DNA of 64,000 bases from Candidatus Oscillochloris fontis. GTDB taxonomy: Bacteria > Chloroflexota > Chloroflexia > Chloroflexales > Chloroflexaceae. The stretch is from contig NZ_RYFD01000005.1 in assembly GCF_004138135.1 (NCBI RefSeq), forward strand, positions 62,001-126,000. The letters run 5' to 3'. Below the pieces are notes generated by a model. It was not told where the DNA came from. It ran no database searches and saw nothing but the letters and a program-made list of their open reading frames with translations. A program made the translations under genes and the position numbers. Positions 15,464 through 25,200 of the stretch are shown here, piece after piece. Each line of letters starts with the position of its first letter. The first letter of the stretch is position 1.

Positions 15464-17260
15464 TTATACCAACGCCTCCAACTGATCCAACAACCCATCA
15501 AACGCATCCATCGCCGCCTGCACCGGCGCGGTGGTGGTCATATCCACGCCCGCCTCGCGCAGCAGGTCAATCGAGGACTTGGAGGAGCCGCTGCTGAGGA
15601 AGCGCAGGTAGCGCTCAATCGCTGGTTGGCCTTCGTTGATGATCTGGCGGCTAAGCGCGAGTGCCGCCGAGAGGCCGGTGGCGTATTGGTAGACATAATA
15701 GTTGTAGTAGAAGTGGGGAATACGCGCCCACTCCCAGCCGATCTCCTCATCCAAGGTGACGGCGGGGCCGTGGTAGGCGGCCACGAGATCGTAGTAGCGC
15801 TGGCACAACCCCTCGGTGGTGAGCGATTCGCCCGCCTCGGTACGGGTGTGCATGTCTAGCTCGAAGCTGGCAAACATGGTCTGGCGGAAGATGGTGGTGC
15901 GCACATCTTCAAGCTGGGTGACGAGTAGCCGCTTGCGTAGTTGCTCATCGTCGCGGTGGTTGAGCAGGTAGTGGGTCAGCAGGGTCTCGTTGAGGGTTGA
16001 GGCTACTTCGGCTACAAAGATGGTGTAGTTGCCATAGGCGAAGGGCTGGGTCTTGCGGGTGAAGAAGGAGTGCATCGAGTGGCCCAGTTCGTGGGCGAGG
16101 GTAAAGACATCGTTGAGGCGATCCTGGTAGTTGAGCAGGATGTAAGGTGGGGTACCATAGGCTCCGCCACTATAGGCTCCGCTGCGCTTGCCGGCATTCT
16201 CATACACATCAATCCAGCGGCTACCGAAACTCGCCCGTAGCGCTGCGGCATAGTCGGAGCCAAGCGGGGCGAAGGCGGCGAGCATGAGATCCTGGGCTTC
16301 GGCGTAGGGGATCTCGATGGGCACCTCAGGCACCGGCGAGGTGTAGAGATCATAGACGCGCAGATCCTCAAGGCCCATCAGCTTTTTGCGGATGGCCATG
16401 TAGCGGTGCAGTTTGGGCAGATTGGCCTCGATGGTGCCGATCAGGTTGTGGTAGACCTCCAGCGGAATCTCGTTGGGCTTGAGCGCCGCCTCAAGGGCCG
16501 AGGTGTAGTTGCGCAGCCGCGCTTCTAGAACGTGCGAGCGCACTGCCGTGCTGAGGGTGGTCGCCAGGGTGTTGCGAAAGGGCTTATAGGCGCTGTACAA
16601 CCCCTTAAAAGCATCGTGGCGCACGCGGCGCTCTTCACTCTCCAAGAACCGCCCATAGCGTCCATGCGAAAGTTGTACTGGAACGCCCTGCTCATCGTTA
16701 ATGCTGGGGAGAACGATATCGGTATCGTTGAGCATCCCGAAGATCTCATACGGAGCGCGGGTGATGTCACCGAATTGGGCCAAGATGCTCTCAACCTCAG
16801 CCGAACGGATATGGGCGCGCTGCTGGTTCAACTTACTCAACTCGTAGGCATAGATCTCTAGCCCCGGCTCGGCTGCAATCCAGGCGCTCAAGGTCGCTTC
16901 GGGAATCCCCAGAATCTCTGGGTCAATGAAGGCCAGCGCCGCCGAGATCCGCGCCACAAACGAACCAGCGCGATCATTCAGTGCCTGCCCGGTCGGGTTG
17001 GTGGCGTCCGAGTCCTTCAGTTGGTGCGCGTAGGTGTAGAGTGCCCACAACCGGCGGGCAATCTCGTCACGCATGCGCAGGGCGGCGAGCAACTGGGCCG
17101 AACCCGCGCCCAGGGTTCCTTGCATGGTGAGGAATTGCTGGGCCAGGGCATCAATCGCGCTGAGTTCAGTCTCCCAAGCGGCGCTATCGGCAAAAATCAA
17201 GCTGAGATCCCACGTATGTTCAGGCGCGACTTCATCGCGGCGGGGGAGCGCAACACTCAT
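15464..17260 (-). CDS. pepF: Oligoendopeptidase F (M3B)
   Basis: 598 residues, normal for PepF. The zinc motif HELGHSMHSFF is near residue 390, with the downstream Glu in VAEVASTLNETLL; the N-terminal part TWDLSLIFADSAAWETEL and the C-terminal GWEWARIPHFYYNYYVYQYATG are family signatures. It is a cytosolic metallopeptidase that degrades peptides of about 7-17 residues. AAGGAA precedes the start. Transcribed alone, convergent with the toxin gene. Confidence 0.95.
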   Translation of the reverse strand: MSVALPRRDEVAPEHTWDLSLIFADSAAWETELSAIDALAQQFLTMQGTLGAGSAQLLAALRMRDEIARRLWALYTYAHQLKDSDATNPTGQALNDRAGSFVARISAALAFIDPEILGIPEATLSAWIAAEPGLEIYAYELSKLNQQRAHIRSAEVESILAQFGDITRAPYEIFGMLNDTDIVLPSINDEQGVPVQLSHGRYGRFLESEERRVRHDAFKGLYSAYKPFRNTLATTLSTAVRSHVLEARLRNYTSALEAALKPNEIPLEVYHNLIGTIEANLPKLHRYMAIRKKLMGLEDLRVYDLYTSPVPEVPIEIPYAEAQDLMLAAFAPLGSDYAAALRASFGSRWIDVYENAGKRSGAYSGGAYGTPPYILLNYQDRLNDVFTLAHELGHSMHSFFTRKTQPFAYGNYTIFVAEVASTLNETLLTHYLLNHRDDEQLRKRLLVTQLEDVRTTIFRQTMFASFELDMHTRTEAGESLTTEGLCQRYYDLVAAYHGPAVTLDEEIGWEWARIPHFYYNYYVYQYATGLSAALALSRQIINEGQPAIERYLRFLSSGSSKSSIDLLREAGVDMTTTAPVQAAMDAFDGLLDQLEALV

Positions 17261-17338
17261 AGTGGGCGATTCCTTTCTATTCCCGACAGAATTGAGGTAT
17301 TCAGAAAATTATACCCCAACCCAACCCCGATGGGGAGT

Positions 17339-17411
17339 GTAGGGGCGAAGCATCGCCCACCAATCTAGATGGGATACTCCAACTCTAGTGCAGGCGATGC
17401 TTCGCCCCTAC
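17339..17411. repeat. R1 palindrome
   Basis: GTAGGGGCGAAGCATCGCCCACC and the inverse GGCGATGCTTCGCCCCTAC, 73 bases overall, between the divergent pepF and eno genes. Confidence 0.85.
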
Positions 17412-17456
17412 AGGATGATCCGGGGGATCAGATCTCCCAGAAACGCCGCTGTTGTG

Positions 17457-17465
17457 TGCTATACT
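17457..17465 (+). promoter_or_regulatory. Extended -10 element upstream of eno
   Basis: TGC followed by TATACT forms an extended -10; no convincing -35 is seen. It would give a leader of about 130 bases with a TTGGGGC-ttg-CCCCAA hairpin near 17528, then the GGAGGA site of eno. Confidence 0.4.
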
Positions 17466-17585
17466 TGCCTGCGGTAGCAACCAATGATGGTAGGGTATGG
17501 GCAAACCGTTCCCGGCGATGGGGTTTGGGGCTTGCCCCAACAATGGTACTCGTACCTGGGCGTAGTTGCTAACAAGTATGGCTAA

Positions 17586-18887
<1,302 letters not shown>

Positions 18888-18896
18888 TCCGAAGAT

Positions 18897-19021
18897 CTTT
18901 GTTGTGGTTGTTTGGCGGCGAAGCCGCCAAACAACCACAACAAGAAGTTTGGGGCATCGCCCCAAGCTATGTTCTGAAGGGGTTGGTTGTGGCGGCGAAG
19001 CCGCCACAACCAACCCCCTTC
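18897..19021. repeat. Double hairpin between convergent eno and propeller genes
   Basis: TTGTTGTGGTTGTTTGGCGGC-gaa-GCCGCCAAACAACCACAACAA and GGGGGTTGGTTGTGGCGGC-type arms (GGGGTTGGTTGTGGCGGC-gaa-GCCGCCACAACCAACCCC) flank TTTGGGGCATCGCCCCAA. It is related to the internal hairpins of the MITE-like family but lacks its termini. Probably a terminator for both genes. Confidence 0.7.
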
Positions 19022-19025
19022 TTTC

Positions 19026-20909
19026 TTACTGTGCCCACAGCGGCCAACGATCCTGGGCGCTGTTGTTGGTGATCTGGGTGGTGTTGTTGCCATCCAGCGT
19101 CATCGTGTAGATCTCGAAGTCCCCGTCGCGGTCACTGGCAAAGGCCAGTTTGCTGCCATCAGCCGACCACGTGGGGCTGTCGTCGCTGGCGTTGTTGGTC
19201 GTTAGCCGCCGCAGCGTATCCCCACTGGCGCTACTCATCGTGTAGATCTCCCAGTTGCCATCGCGGTTGCTGCCAAAGGCGATGGTCTTGCCGTCCGGCG
19301 ACACACGGGGGAAGCGGTCATCCACCGTGTTGTTGGTCAGATTGACCACATTCACCAGCCGCGCATCAACACTCCAGCTTCCCTCGTAGTTGTAGGCGAT
19401 CTCACCGCGATAGATCTCGAAGTCACCATCACAGTTGCTCGTCCAGTAGATGTAGCGACCATTCGGCGACCAAGTCGGACTTTCGTTGATACAGCCCTGA
19501 TTGGTGAGTTGGGTGGGGCTATTCCCAGCCGGGTTCATAATGAATAGCTCCTGACCACCCCAGCGGTCGGTGACAAAGACGATCTTGGTGCCATCGGGCG
19601 AATAGCTGGCGTTGTAGTTGTTGGCCGTATTGTTGGGCAGGTAGCCGGGATAGGGCGCGTTGTTAGGTGGTTCGGTTCCATCGGTGTAGGTCAGGCGGCG
19701 CACAAAGGTATTCGCACTGAAATCACCTTTATAGATCGCATTCACATCATACTCATAGATCTGGCGGAACTGCGCATTGGTACGCCGCGAGTCGACCAGG
19801 AGCGTGAGCATAGCCGGGTCCCAACTGCGCCGCCACGAGAAGGCGACCGTCTCTTGTGGGTTGCGGGTGATGCGCGTGCCACCACCGGCATTGTTGCTCA
19901 TATAGACTTCCCAATGGCTGCCGGTATCAATGTTCGAGGCATAGACGAGCGGCAAACTCGGATCAGGAGCGGCCCACGGCATCCCCAGGTGCGAGTAGCG
20001 CCACTGGAAGTAGTGCTGCCCAACATTCCCCATCTCGACCTTGTAGCCCTCTGGGTTACTCGGTACATAGGTCAGGACACGCCGCTCAAAGAGTTGCACC
20101 AACACATCCTTGGTCTCGCTGCCGATCTGAGCCTGTGTCCAGTAGGGGTCGGTGATCGGCAGACCCATGGCGAAGAGCCAATCCACCACCGGGCCGTTCT
20201 GGATCTTATTATCAACCTCGATCCGGCCCTGGAGCTGCATGAAGTCCCAGAAGACTTGTGGGATGTTATGCCCAGTCACACTGTTGTACTGGACGATCTT
20301 GGTTTCGGGGAGGGCGAGATCGGAACGTAGCCCCAGATTACCGTTGCGATCAATTGTCGAGGCCACGGTCTCATTCAGGCGTTGCGGATCGCGGTAGCCA
20401 TTGTCAATCGTGGCTAAACCAGCAAAGACACTATAGCCAGGGGCCATCGTATTGGAATTACGTGGATTGCCCGCGACGGGGACATCGGCGGCTGGGCGCT
20501 GATCGGTATCGTAGGGATCGTTACCAAGCTGCATACGCCCGCTCACCAACTCCTTCACCAGTAACCCATTGGTAACACCCTGGTTGGGGCCAGAGCGATC
20601 CGCTGGGTTGTTGATCTCCATGCGCGCCTTGTCGAAGTACTGCACCGTGCGCAGGCCATTCTCACCTTGGCGATAGAACTCGGCATAATCGAACCACGGC
20701 CCCGGCCCCCAGTACCAACTGCGTCCACCACGCACATTCTGACTGTCGGTGCGTGTCCACACGGTGTTGAAACGTGCATCGGCAAACTGGCTGCGCGTCC
20801 CATCAAAGGGTGCCGCACCCACCGGAAGGGCCGCGAGGGCGAGCGCACCGAGCATGATAGCGACGATGATCGTCCCGCCACGTCTTCGTAGAGTTCTGAG
20901 CAACATCAT
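19026..20909 (-). CDS. Secreted TolB-like beta-propeller protein
   Basis: 627 residues. A signal peptide (about 1-33, ending GAAPF) is followed by a roughly 300-residue domain (RFNTVWTRTDSQ, WYWGPGPWFDYAEFY, FERRVLTYVPSNPEGYKVEMG) that I know only as common in Chloroflexota exported proteins. The C-terminal half has WD40-like/TolB repeats: NASYSPDGTKIVFVTDRWGG, ESPTWSPNGRYIYWTSN, RFPRVSPDGKTIAFGSNRDG and DSPTWSADGSKLAFASDRDG. The propeller suggests binding or scaffolding outside the cell. AAGGAGG is three bases from the first ATG and six from the second (20906), which may be the true start. Confidence 0.8.
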   Translation of the reverse strand: MMLLRTLRRRGGTIIVAIMLGALALAALPVGAAPFDGTRSQFADARFNTVWTRTDSQNVRGGRSWYWGPGPWFDYAEFYRQGENGLRTVQYFDKARMEINNPADRSGPNQGVTNGLLVKELVSGRMQLGNDPYDTDQRPAADVPVAGNPRNSNTMAPGYSVFAGLATIDNGYRDPQRLNETVASTIDRNGNLGLRSDLALPETKIVQYNSVTGHNIPQVFWDFMQLQGRIEVDNKIQNGPVVDWLFAMGLPITDPYWTQAQIGSETKDVLVQLFERRVLTYVPSNPEGYKVEMGNVGQHYFQWRYSHLGMPWAAPDPSLPLVYASNIDTGSHWEVYMSNNAGGGTRITRNPQETVAFSWRRSWDPAMLTLLVDSRRTNAQFRQIYEYDVNAIYKGDFSANTFVRRLTYTDGTEPPNNAPYPGYLPNNTANNYNASYSPDGTKIVFVTDRWGGQELFIMNPAGNSPTQLTNQGCINESPTWSPNGRYIYWTSNCDGDFEIYRGEIAYNYEGSWSVDARLVNVVNLTNNTVDDRFPRVSPDGKTIAFGSNRDGNWEIYTMSSASGDTLRRLTTNNASDDSPTWSADGSKLAFASDRDGDFEIYTMTLDGNNTTQITNNSAQDRWPLWAQ

Positions 20910-21169
20910 ACGCCTCCTTGTTTGAGCATACGAAGTCTATCCTGTGTTGATAGGCTTCGTTCTACTTTTAGACGCTGCGATGGAGCGATAGGTTCCGATC
21001 CATTGCAGCATTGCTTGTGCATACACTATAGCGCAGTGGGGCAGAAAGATAAATGGTGGAGCAATCGCGCATGGCTTGTGGCGAGGTGAGAAGGAGATGA
21101 GGTGGGTATCAGGTTGGGGGGTATGCTATACTAAGGTGCTTGATGTACTTTGTATATGGGAGCCACCCT

Positions 21170-21370
21170 ATGGATAGCGATCTCGACCAACTGATCAACG
21201 ATCTCTTTCCGCAGCAGCGCGGCGGCTCATTGATACGCGGGGTTCTCATCGGGGCCATCGTCGGCGCTGCCGGGGTCGCGCTCCTCGCTCCGCGTGAGCG
21301 CGAACTGCTGCGTGAGCGCGCCTTGGAACTGAAGGATCTGGCCAGCGAACTGCTGCGTCGCCAGCGGTAG
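21170..21370 (+). CDS. Small YtxH-like membrane protein
   Basis: 66 residues. After an acidic start (MDSDLDQLINDLF) there is one Gly/Ala-rich membrane helix (IRGVLIGAIVGAAGVALLAP) and a charged coiled-coil tail (RERELLRERALELKDLASEL), the layout of YtxH-domain proteins. Role unknown. The ATG at 21170 has GGAG at seven bases; an upstream start at 21140 adds ten residues without a site. A TATACT (21127-21132) may be its -10. The stop codon TAG is the head of an R1 repeat. Confidence 0.65.
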   Translation: MDSDLDQLINDLFPQQRGGSLIRGVLIGAIVGAAGVALLAPRERELLRERALELKDLASELLRRQR

Positions 21371-21439
21371 GGCGAAGCATCGCCCGCCAACCCAATCCAT
21401 GTTTCCCAGACCCCACGGTGGGCGATGCTTCGCCCCTAC
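21367..21439. repeat. R1 palindrome
   Basis: GTAGGGCGAAGCATCGCCCGCC and the inverse GGTGGGCGATGCTTCGCCCCTAC. Its left head contains the stop codon of the YtxH-like gene; its right end lies 25 bases before the zinc-protease start and contains the false ATG at 21425. Confidence 0.85.
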
Positions 21440-21463
21440 AAGGTTCCATATGAAGAGGTTGCT

Positions 21464-22159
21464 ATGTCCTTTACCTATTTCATCTTCGCCCTCCCCGCCA
21501 TGATCTTCGCCCTCTGGGCGCAGTGGATGGTCAAGTCTACCTTCGAGAAGTGGTCGCGGGTGCCGAGCGCCCAACGCCTGAGTGGCGTGGATGTGGCGCG
21601 TGTCCTCATGCGCAATGAGGGCTTGGACTATGTGCAGGTTGAACGTATCGGTGGCATGCTCACCGACCACTACGATCCGCAGGGCAAAGTGATGCGCCTC
21701 TCGGAGAGCTCCACCCAACCCTCGGTGGCGGCTATGGCGATTGTAGCCCACGAATTGGGCCACGCAGCCCAAGATAAAGAGGGCTATGTTTGGTTGCGGG
21801 CGCGCGCCGGTATCGTTGGCGTGGCCAATATCGGCTCGCAACTCGGCACGCTGCTCTTCTTCGCGGGCCTCATGCTGACTGCCTTCGCCCGTGGTGGTCT
21901 GGGGTATACTGTAGCCATCATCGGGGTGGCGCTCTTTAGCGCGGCGGTTGCCTTTACCCTGGTGACGCTGCCGGTGGAGTTTAATGCCAGTGCCCGTGCG
22001 CGTGAGATGCTTATGCGCAATGGCCTGGTCACGGTTGAAGAGGCCCAAGGGGTCAATGCGATGCTCAACGCGGCTGCATTGACCTATGTCGCCGCTGCGG
22101 CCCAGGCGGTCGCGCAGTTGCTCTACTTTATTAGCCTGTTGTCTGGACGAAGGAACTGA
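21464..22159 (+). CDS. Membrane zinc metallopeptidase, YugP family
   Basis: 231 residues. Zinc motif AIVAHELGHAAQD (HELGH at 96-100), a hydrophobic N-terminus, two central membrane helices (about 117-160) and the conserved LPVEFNASARAREML after them identify the Zn_peptidase_2 (YugP) family of membrane proteases; substrates are unknown. The ATG at 21464 has AAGAGG upstream; the upstream ATG at 21425 lies in the repeat. A 45-residue membrane protein gene follows after five bases. Confidence 0.9.
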   Translation: MSFTYFIFALPAMIFALWAQWMVKSTFEKWSRVPSAQRLSGVDVARVLMRNEGLDYVQVERIGGMLTDHYDPQGKVMRLSESSTQPSVAAMAIVAHELGHAAQDKEGYVWLRARAGIVGVANIGSQLGTLLFFAGLMLTAFARGGLGYTVAIIGVALFSAAVAFTLVTLPVEFNASARAREMLMRNGLVTVEEAQGVNAMLNAAALTYVAAAAQAVAQLLYFISLLSGRRN

Positions 22160-22164
22160 TCAGT

Positions 22165-22302
22165 ATGGAACAAGAGGATATCCGCCGTCGTCTGATCCAA
22201 GGTGTGCTCAATCTGGTGCTGGGGTTGGCCGCTACCTGGTTGGCGACCTATATTACCAATAAGATCTTGGGTGCGCCCGACGAGCCGCAACTGTTGGGGT
22301 AG
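22165..22302 (+). CDS. 45-residue single-helix membrane protein
   Basis: The frame ATG 22165 to TAG 22302 encodes 45 residues: a charged start (MEQEDIRRR), one membrane helix (about 14-34, VLNLVLGLAATWLATYI) and a short tail ending in LLG. GAAGGA lies about nine bases before the ATG, and the gene starts five bases after the zinc protease. No family recognised. Size and position suggest an accessory or substrate of the protease. The stop codon is the TAG of the tandem R2 repeat. Confidence 0.6.
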   Translation: MEQEDIRRRLIQGVLNLVLGLAATWLATYITNKILGAPDEPQLLG

Positions 22303-22421
22303 GGTGAGGACGCAATATTTTGTGTCCGTTGGGGTAGAGACGCAAAATATTGCGTCCGTTGGGGTAGAGACGCAATATTTTGCGTCCGTTGGGGTAGAGA
22401 CGCAAAATATTGCGTCTCTAC
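22299..22421. repeat. Tandem R2 repeat, four 30-base units
   Basis: Four units of GGGGTAGAGACGCAAAATAT-type sequence, each nearly palindromic and spaced 30 bases. The AT core alternates: AATATTTT, AAAATATT, AATATTTT, AAAATATT. The array ends with GCGTCTCTAC, closing the outer palindrome. No spacers, so not a CRISPR. Confidence 0.85.
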
Positions 22422-22525
22422 ATGGTTTTTCGTCAGACGCCAGATTGTTCCCTATGAATGCGCCCCCACCAAAAGACTCCCTCATCTGCCGTTTATATCC
22501 ACAAACCGAGCAGATGGGAATGATC

Positions 22526-23164
22526 ATGCAACGATCTCCGATCATCATTGGTGTGGCGGGTGGTAGTGCCAGCGGGAAGACCACGGTCTCGCAGGCGATT
22601 TTGGATCGGGTTGGGCTGGATCGTATCGTCTATATTCCCCACGATCTCTACTACCACGATCTGAGCCATCTTCCCCTCGATCAGCGTGCCCAATTCAACT
22701 TCGATCACCCTGATGCGCTCGATAACACCCTGCTGATTGATCACCTCGATGCACTCAGCGCGGGTCATCCGGTGGCGCTGCCGACATATGATTTTGCCAC
22801 TTATGCGCGTCTGCCGCAGACCCAGACGATTCTGCCCCACCCGGTGATTCTGATCGAGGGCATCCTGATCTTTGTTGATCCCTTGCTGCGTCGCCGCATG
22901 CAGGTTAAACTCTTTGTAGATGCTGATCCCGACCTGCGCTTCATCCGCCGCCTCAGCCGTGATGTGCAGGAGCGCGGACGTAGCCTCGATTCGGTGGTGC
23001 ATCAGTATCTGACCACCGTGCGCCCCATGCATCTGGAGTTTGTTGAGCCGAGTAAGCGCTATGCCGATCTGATCATTCCTGAAGGTGGCCGCAATCCAAT
23101 TGCGATTGATATGTTGGTGGCGCGGATTGAGGCTGAGTTACGTGATATGAGAGTTACCGTATGA
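22526..23164 (+). CDS. udk: Uridine kinase
   Basis: 212 residues. P-loop GGSASGKTT (12-20), then VYIPHDLYYHDLSHLP, QFNFDHPDALDN, LPTYDFATYAR and ILIEGILIFVDPLLR, all typical of Udk. It phosphorylates uridine and cytidine in pyrimidine salvage. Three in-frame ATGs (22514, 22520, 22526) cluster here; the last was chosen because it fits the family N-terminus and has GGGA at seven bases. The longer frame from 22202 translates the tandem repeat and is not coding. The stop overlaps the kinase gene (ATGA). Confidence 0.93.
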   Translation: MQRSPIIIGVAGGSASGKTTVSQAILDRVGLDRIVYIPHDLYYHDLSHLPLDQRAQFNFDHPDALDNTLLIDHLDALSAGHPVALPTYDFATYARLPQTQTILPHPVILIEGILIFVDPLLRRRMQVKLFVDADPDLRFIRRLSRDVQERGRSLDSVVHQYLTTVRPMHLEFVEPSKRYADLIIPEGGRNPIAIDMLVARIEAELRDMRVTV

Positions 23165-25200
23165 CGACCCCGACTGGCTCGCTGGAGCCGAATGCCCTGG
23201 TTCACAATCGCTATCGGGTGGTGCGCCAGATTGGGCGCGGCGGGATGGGTGCGGTCTATGAGGCGGTGGATACCCGCCTGAGCAATACGGTGGCGCTCAA
23301 GCAGACATTGGTGCGCGGTGCCCAACTCGATGATGCCTTTGCGCGCGAGGCGCGCCTGCTCTCCTCGCTGCGCCACGCCGCCCTGCCGGTGGTGAGCGAC
23401 TATTTCGCCGAGGGTGAGAGCCACTTTCTGGTGATGCAGTTTATTCCCGGTAACGACTTCGGTGCGCTGCTGACTGAACGCACCGCGCCCTTTGGCTTTG
23501 CCGAGGTGCGCGGCTGGGCCGATACGCTGCTTGATGCGCTCGACTATCTGCATACCCAGAATCCGCCTATCGTCCACCGCGATCTGAAGCCGCAAAACCT
23601 CAAACTGACTCCGCGTGGTGAGATTGTGCTGCTCGACTTTGGCTTGGCCAAGGGCGGCGATCTGGCCACGGCGGGGAGCGCGAGTCTGTATGGTTATACC
23701 CCCCAGTATGCGCCGCTGGAACAGATCAAGGGCACCGGCACTGATCCGCGTAGCGATCTCTACAGCCTGGGGGCGACGCTCTATGCGCTGCTTACCACCC
23801 AGTCCCCGGTGAATGCGCTCGAACGGGCAGCGGCGGTTTTGCAGAACCAGCCCGATCCCTTGCAGCCGCTCCATGTTATCAACCCGCAAGTGCCAACCCC
23901 GGTGTCGCGCCTGATCACCCACTGTATGGCGCTCAACCCCGATGAGCGCCCGCCTAGTGCGGCGGCGGCGCGGGCTGAATTGGTCGCAGCGGTACGTACT
24001 GGTTCTGCGGGTGCATCTACGGCGGGGATGGAGACCCTCGTGCAGCCCGCGCCCGCCGTCACCGCGATCCCACGCATGGCCACGCCGCCCGCCTTTACGC
24101 CGGGGGGAACGCCACCGCCAGTGACGCGCCGCCCTAGTATGCTGGTTCCTGCCATGGTGATCGGGGTGGCGGTGCTGTTGTGTGCCATCATTGGCGGTGC
24201 GAGTGCGCTGCTGCTGCGGGGCGCGATCACCACGGGTACCTCGACTATGGCCACGGCAATTGGTGAGTTTGATCCGACCGCGTTTGCAATACCGTCTATT
24301 GTGGTGCCATCCATCGCTATTCCTGATGTTAATGCCACGGTTGATGCTGTCCAGACCGAGGTTGCGATTGTCACCGGCCCCTTCACCCAGCCGAGTGCCG
24401 CGAGCGGTGCGGCCTTTGGTACGGCGGTGTTGGCGTTTGGGCAAGAGGGTACCAGCGACGGCTTCCTCAATGATCCGCGTGCGATTGCGGTTGGCCCCGA
24501 TGGTGCGATCTATGTCGCCGATTATGTGCCGGGTCGCGTGCAGCGCTTTAACGCCCAGGGCCAGTTTGAGCGCAGTTGGATCATTGCGGATGATCGCCCG
24601 ATCCTGGCCATGACTGCCGACCGCGAGGGTTTGGTCTATGTGGCGCAGAACTTTGCGATCAGTGTCTTTGATGGGGCTACAGGCGAGTTGGTGCGTACCA
24701 TCACCGATGCCAATGGCGATGGCTTTGAGGAGATGATTGTGCTGGGTGATGGCACTTTGCTGGGGGTGCCGTGGGGCAATGATGCGGATGTGGTGCAACT
24801 CAATGCACAGGGTGATGAGATCAACCGGATCAGCGAGATTATTGAGCAGGCCGACGCTGATGGTAGGCCGAGTGCGCTGGCGGTTGATGGCATGGGCCAG
24901 ATCTATGTGCTCGATGCTGATGCCCAGCAGGTCTATCTCTTTAGCCCTAGCGGCACCTTCCGCGACAAGTTCACCACGCCTTCGGCCTGGACCTTCTCGC
25001 AGATGGCGATGGATGGCCAGGGGCGGATCTATGTGATCAACTTCCCCAAGGGCATCAGCGTCTTTGCGCCCGATGGCCAGTTGGTGGGCATGATTGATGT
25101 GCCAGGGGTGGCGCGTGATCTGGTCTTCGACCGCGAGAACTATTTGTATGTGAGTACGAGTGAGTCGCGGATTCTGAAGATTGCGGTGGCGGGGCAGTAG
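23161..25200 (+). CDS. Ser/Thr protein kinase with extracellular NHL propeller
   Basis: 679 residues. Kinase domain 18-270: GRGGMGAVYEAVD, VALK (Lys47), IVHRDLKPQN (139-148), LLDFGLAKGG (158-167), YAPLEQIKG. A Pro/Thr-rich juxtamembrane part follows, a membrane helix at about 322-352 (MLVPAMVIGVAVLLCAIIGG), and an outer NHL-repeat propeller (DPRAIAVGPDGAIYVADYVPGRVQRF and similar blades). The layout matches mycobacterial PknD, which senses outside signals. Its start overlaps udk by four bases, so the two are translated together. Confidence 0.92.
   Translation: MTTPTGSLEPNALVHNRYRVVRQIGRGGMGAVYEAVDTRLSNTVALKQTLVRGAQLDDAFAREARLLSSLRHAALPVVSDYFAEGESHFLVMQFIPGNDFGALLTERTAPFGFAEVRGWADTLLDALDYLHTQNPPIVHRDLKPQNLKLTPRGEIVLLDFGLAKGGDLATAGSASLYGYTPQYAPLEQIKGTGTDPRSDLYSLGATLYALLTTQSPVNALERAAAVLQNQPDPLQPLHVINPQVPTPVSRLITHCMALNPDERPPSAAAARAELVAAVRTGSAGASTAGMETLVQPAPAVTAIPRMATPPAFTPGGTPPPVTRRPSMLVPAMVIGVAVLLCAIIGGASALLLRGAITTGTSTMATAIGEFDPTAFAIPSIVVPSIAIPDVNATVDAVQTEVAIVTGPFTQPSAASGAAFGTAVLAFGQEGTSDGFLNDPRAIAVGPDGAIYVADYVPGRVQRFNAQGQFERSWIIADDRPILAMTADREGLVYVAQNFAISVFDGATGELVRTITDANGDGFEEMIVLGDGTLLGVPWGNDADVVQLNAQGDEINRISEIIEQADADGRPSALAVDGMGQIYVLDADAQQVYLFSPSGTFRDKFTTPSAWTFSQMAMDGQGRIYVINFPKGISVFAPDGQLVGMIDVPGVARDLVFDRENYLYVSTSESRILKIAVAGQ

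Noticed and set aside
22299-22421. Possible CRISPR array (also 45186-45301)
   Set aside because: Units follow directly on one another with no unique spacers, and no cas genes are near.
22202-22525. Longer uridine kinase beginning at 22202
   Set aside because: The extra 108 residues translate the 45-residue gene in another frame and then the tandem repeat; family members start at the P-loop strand.
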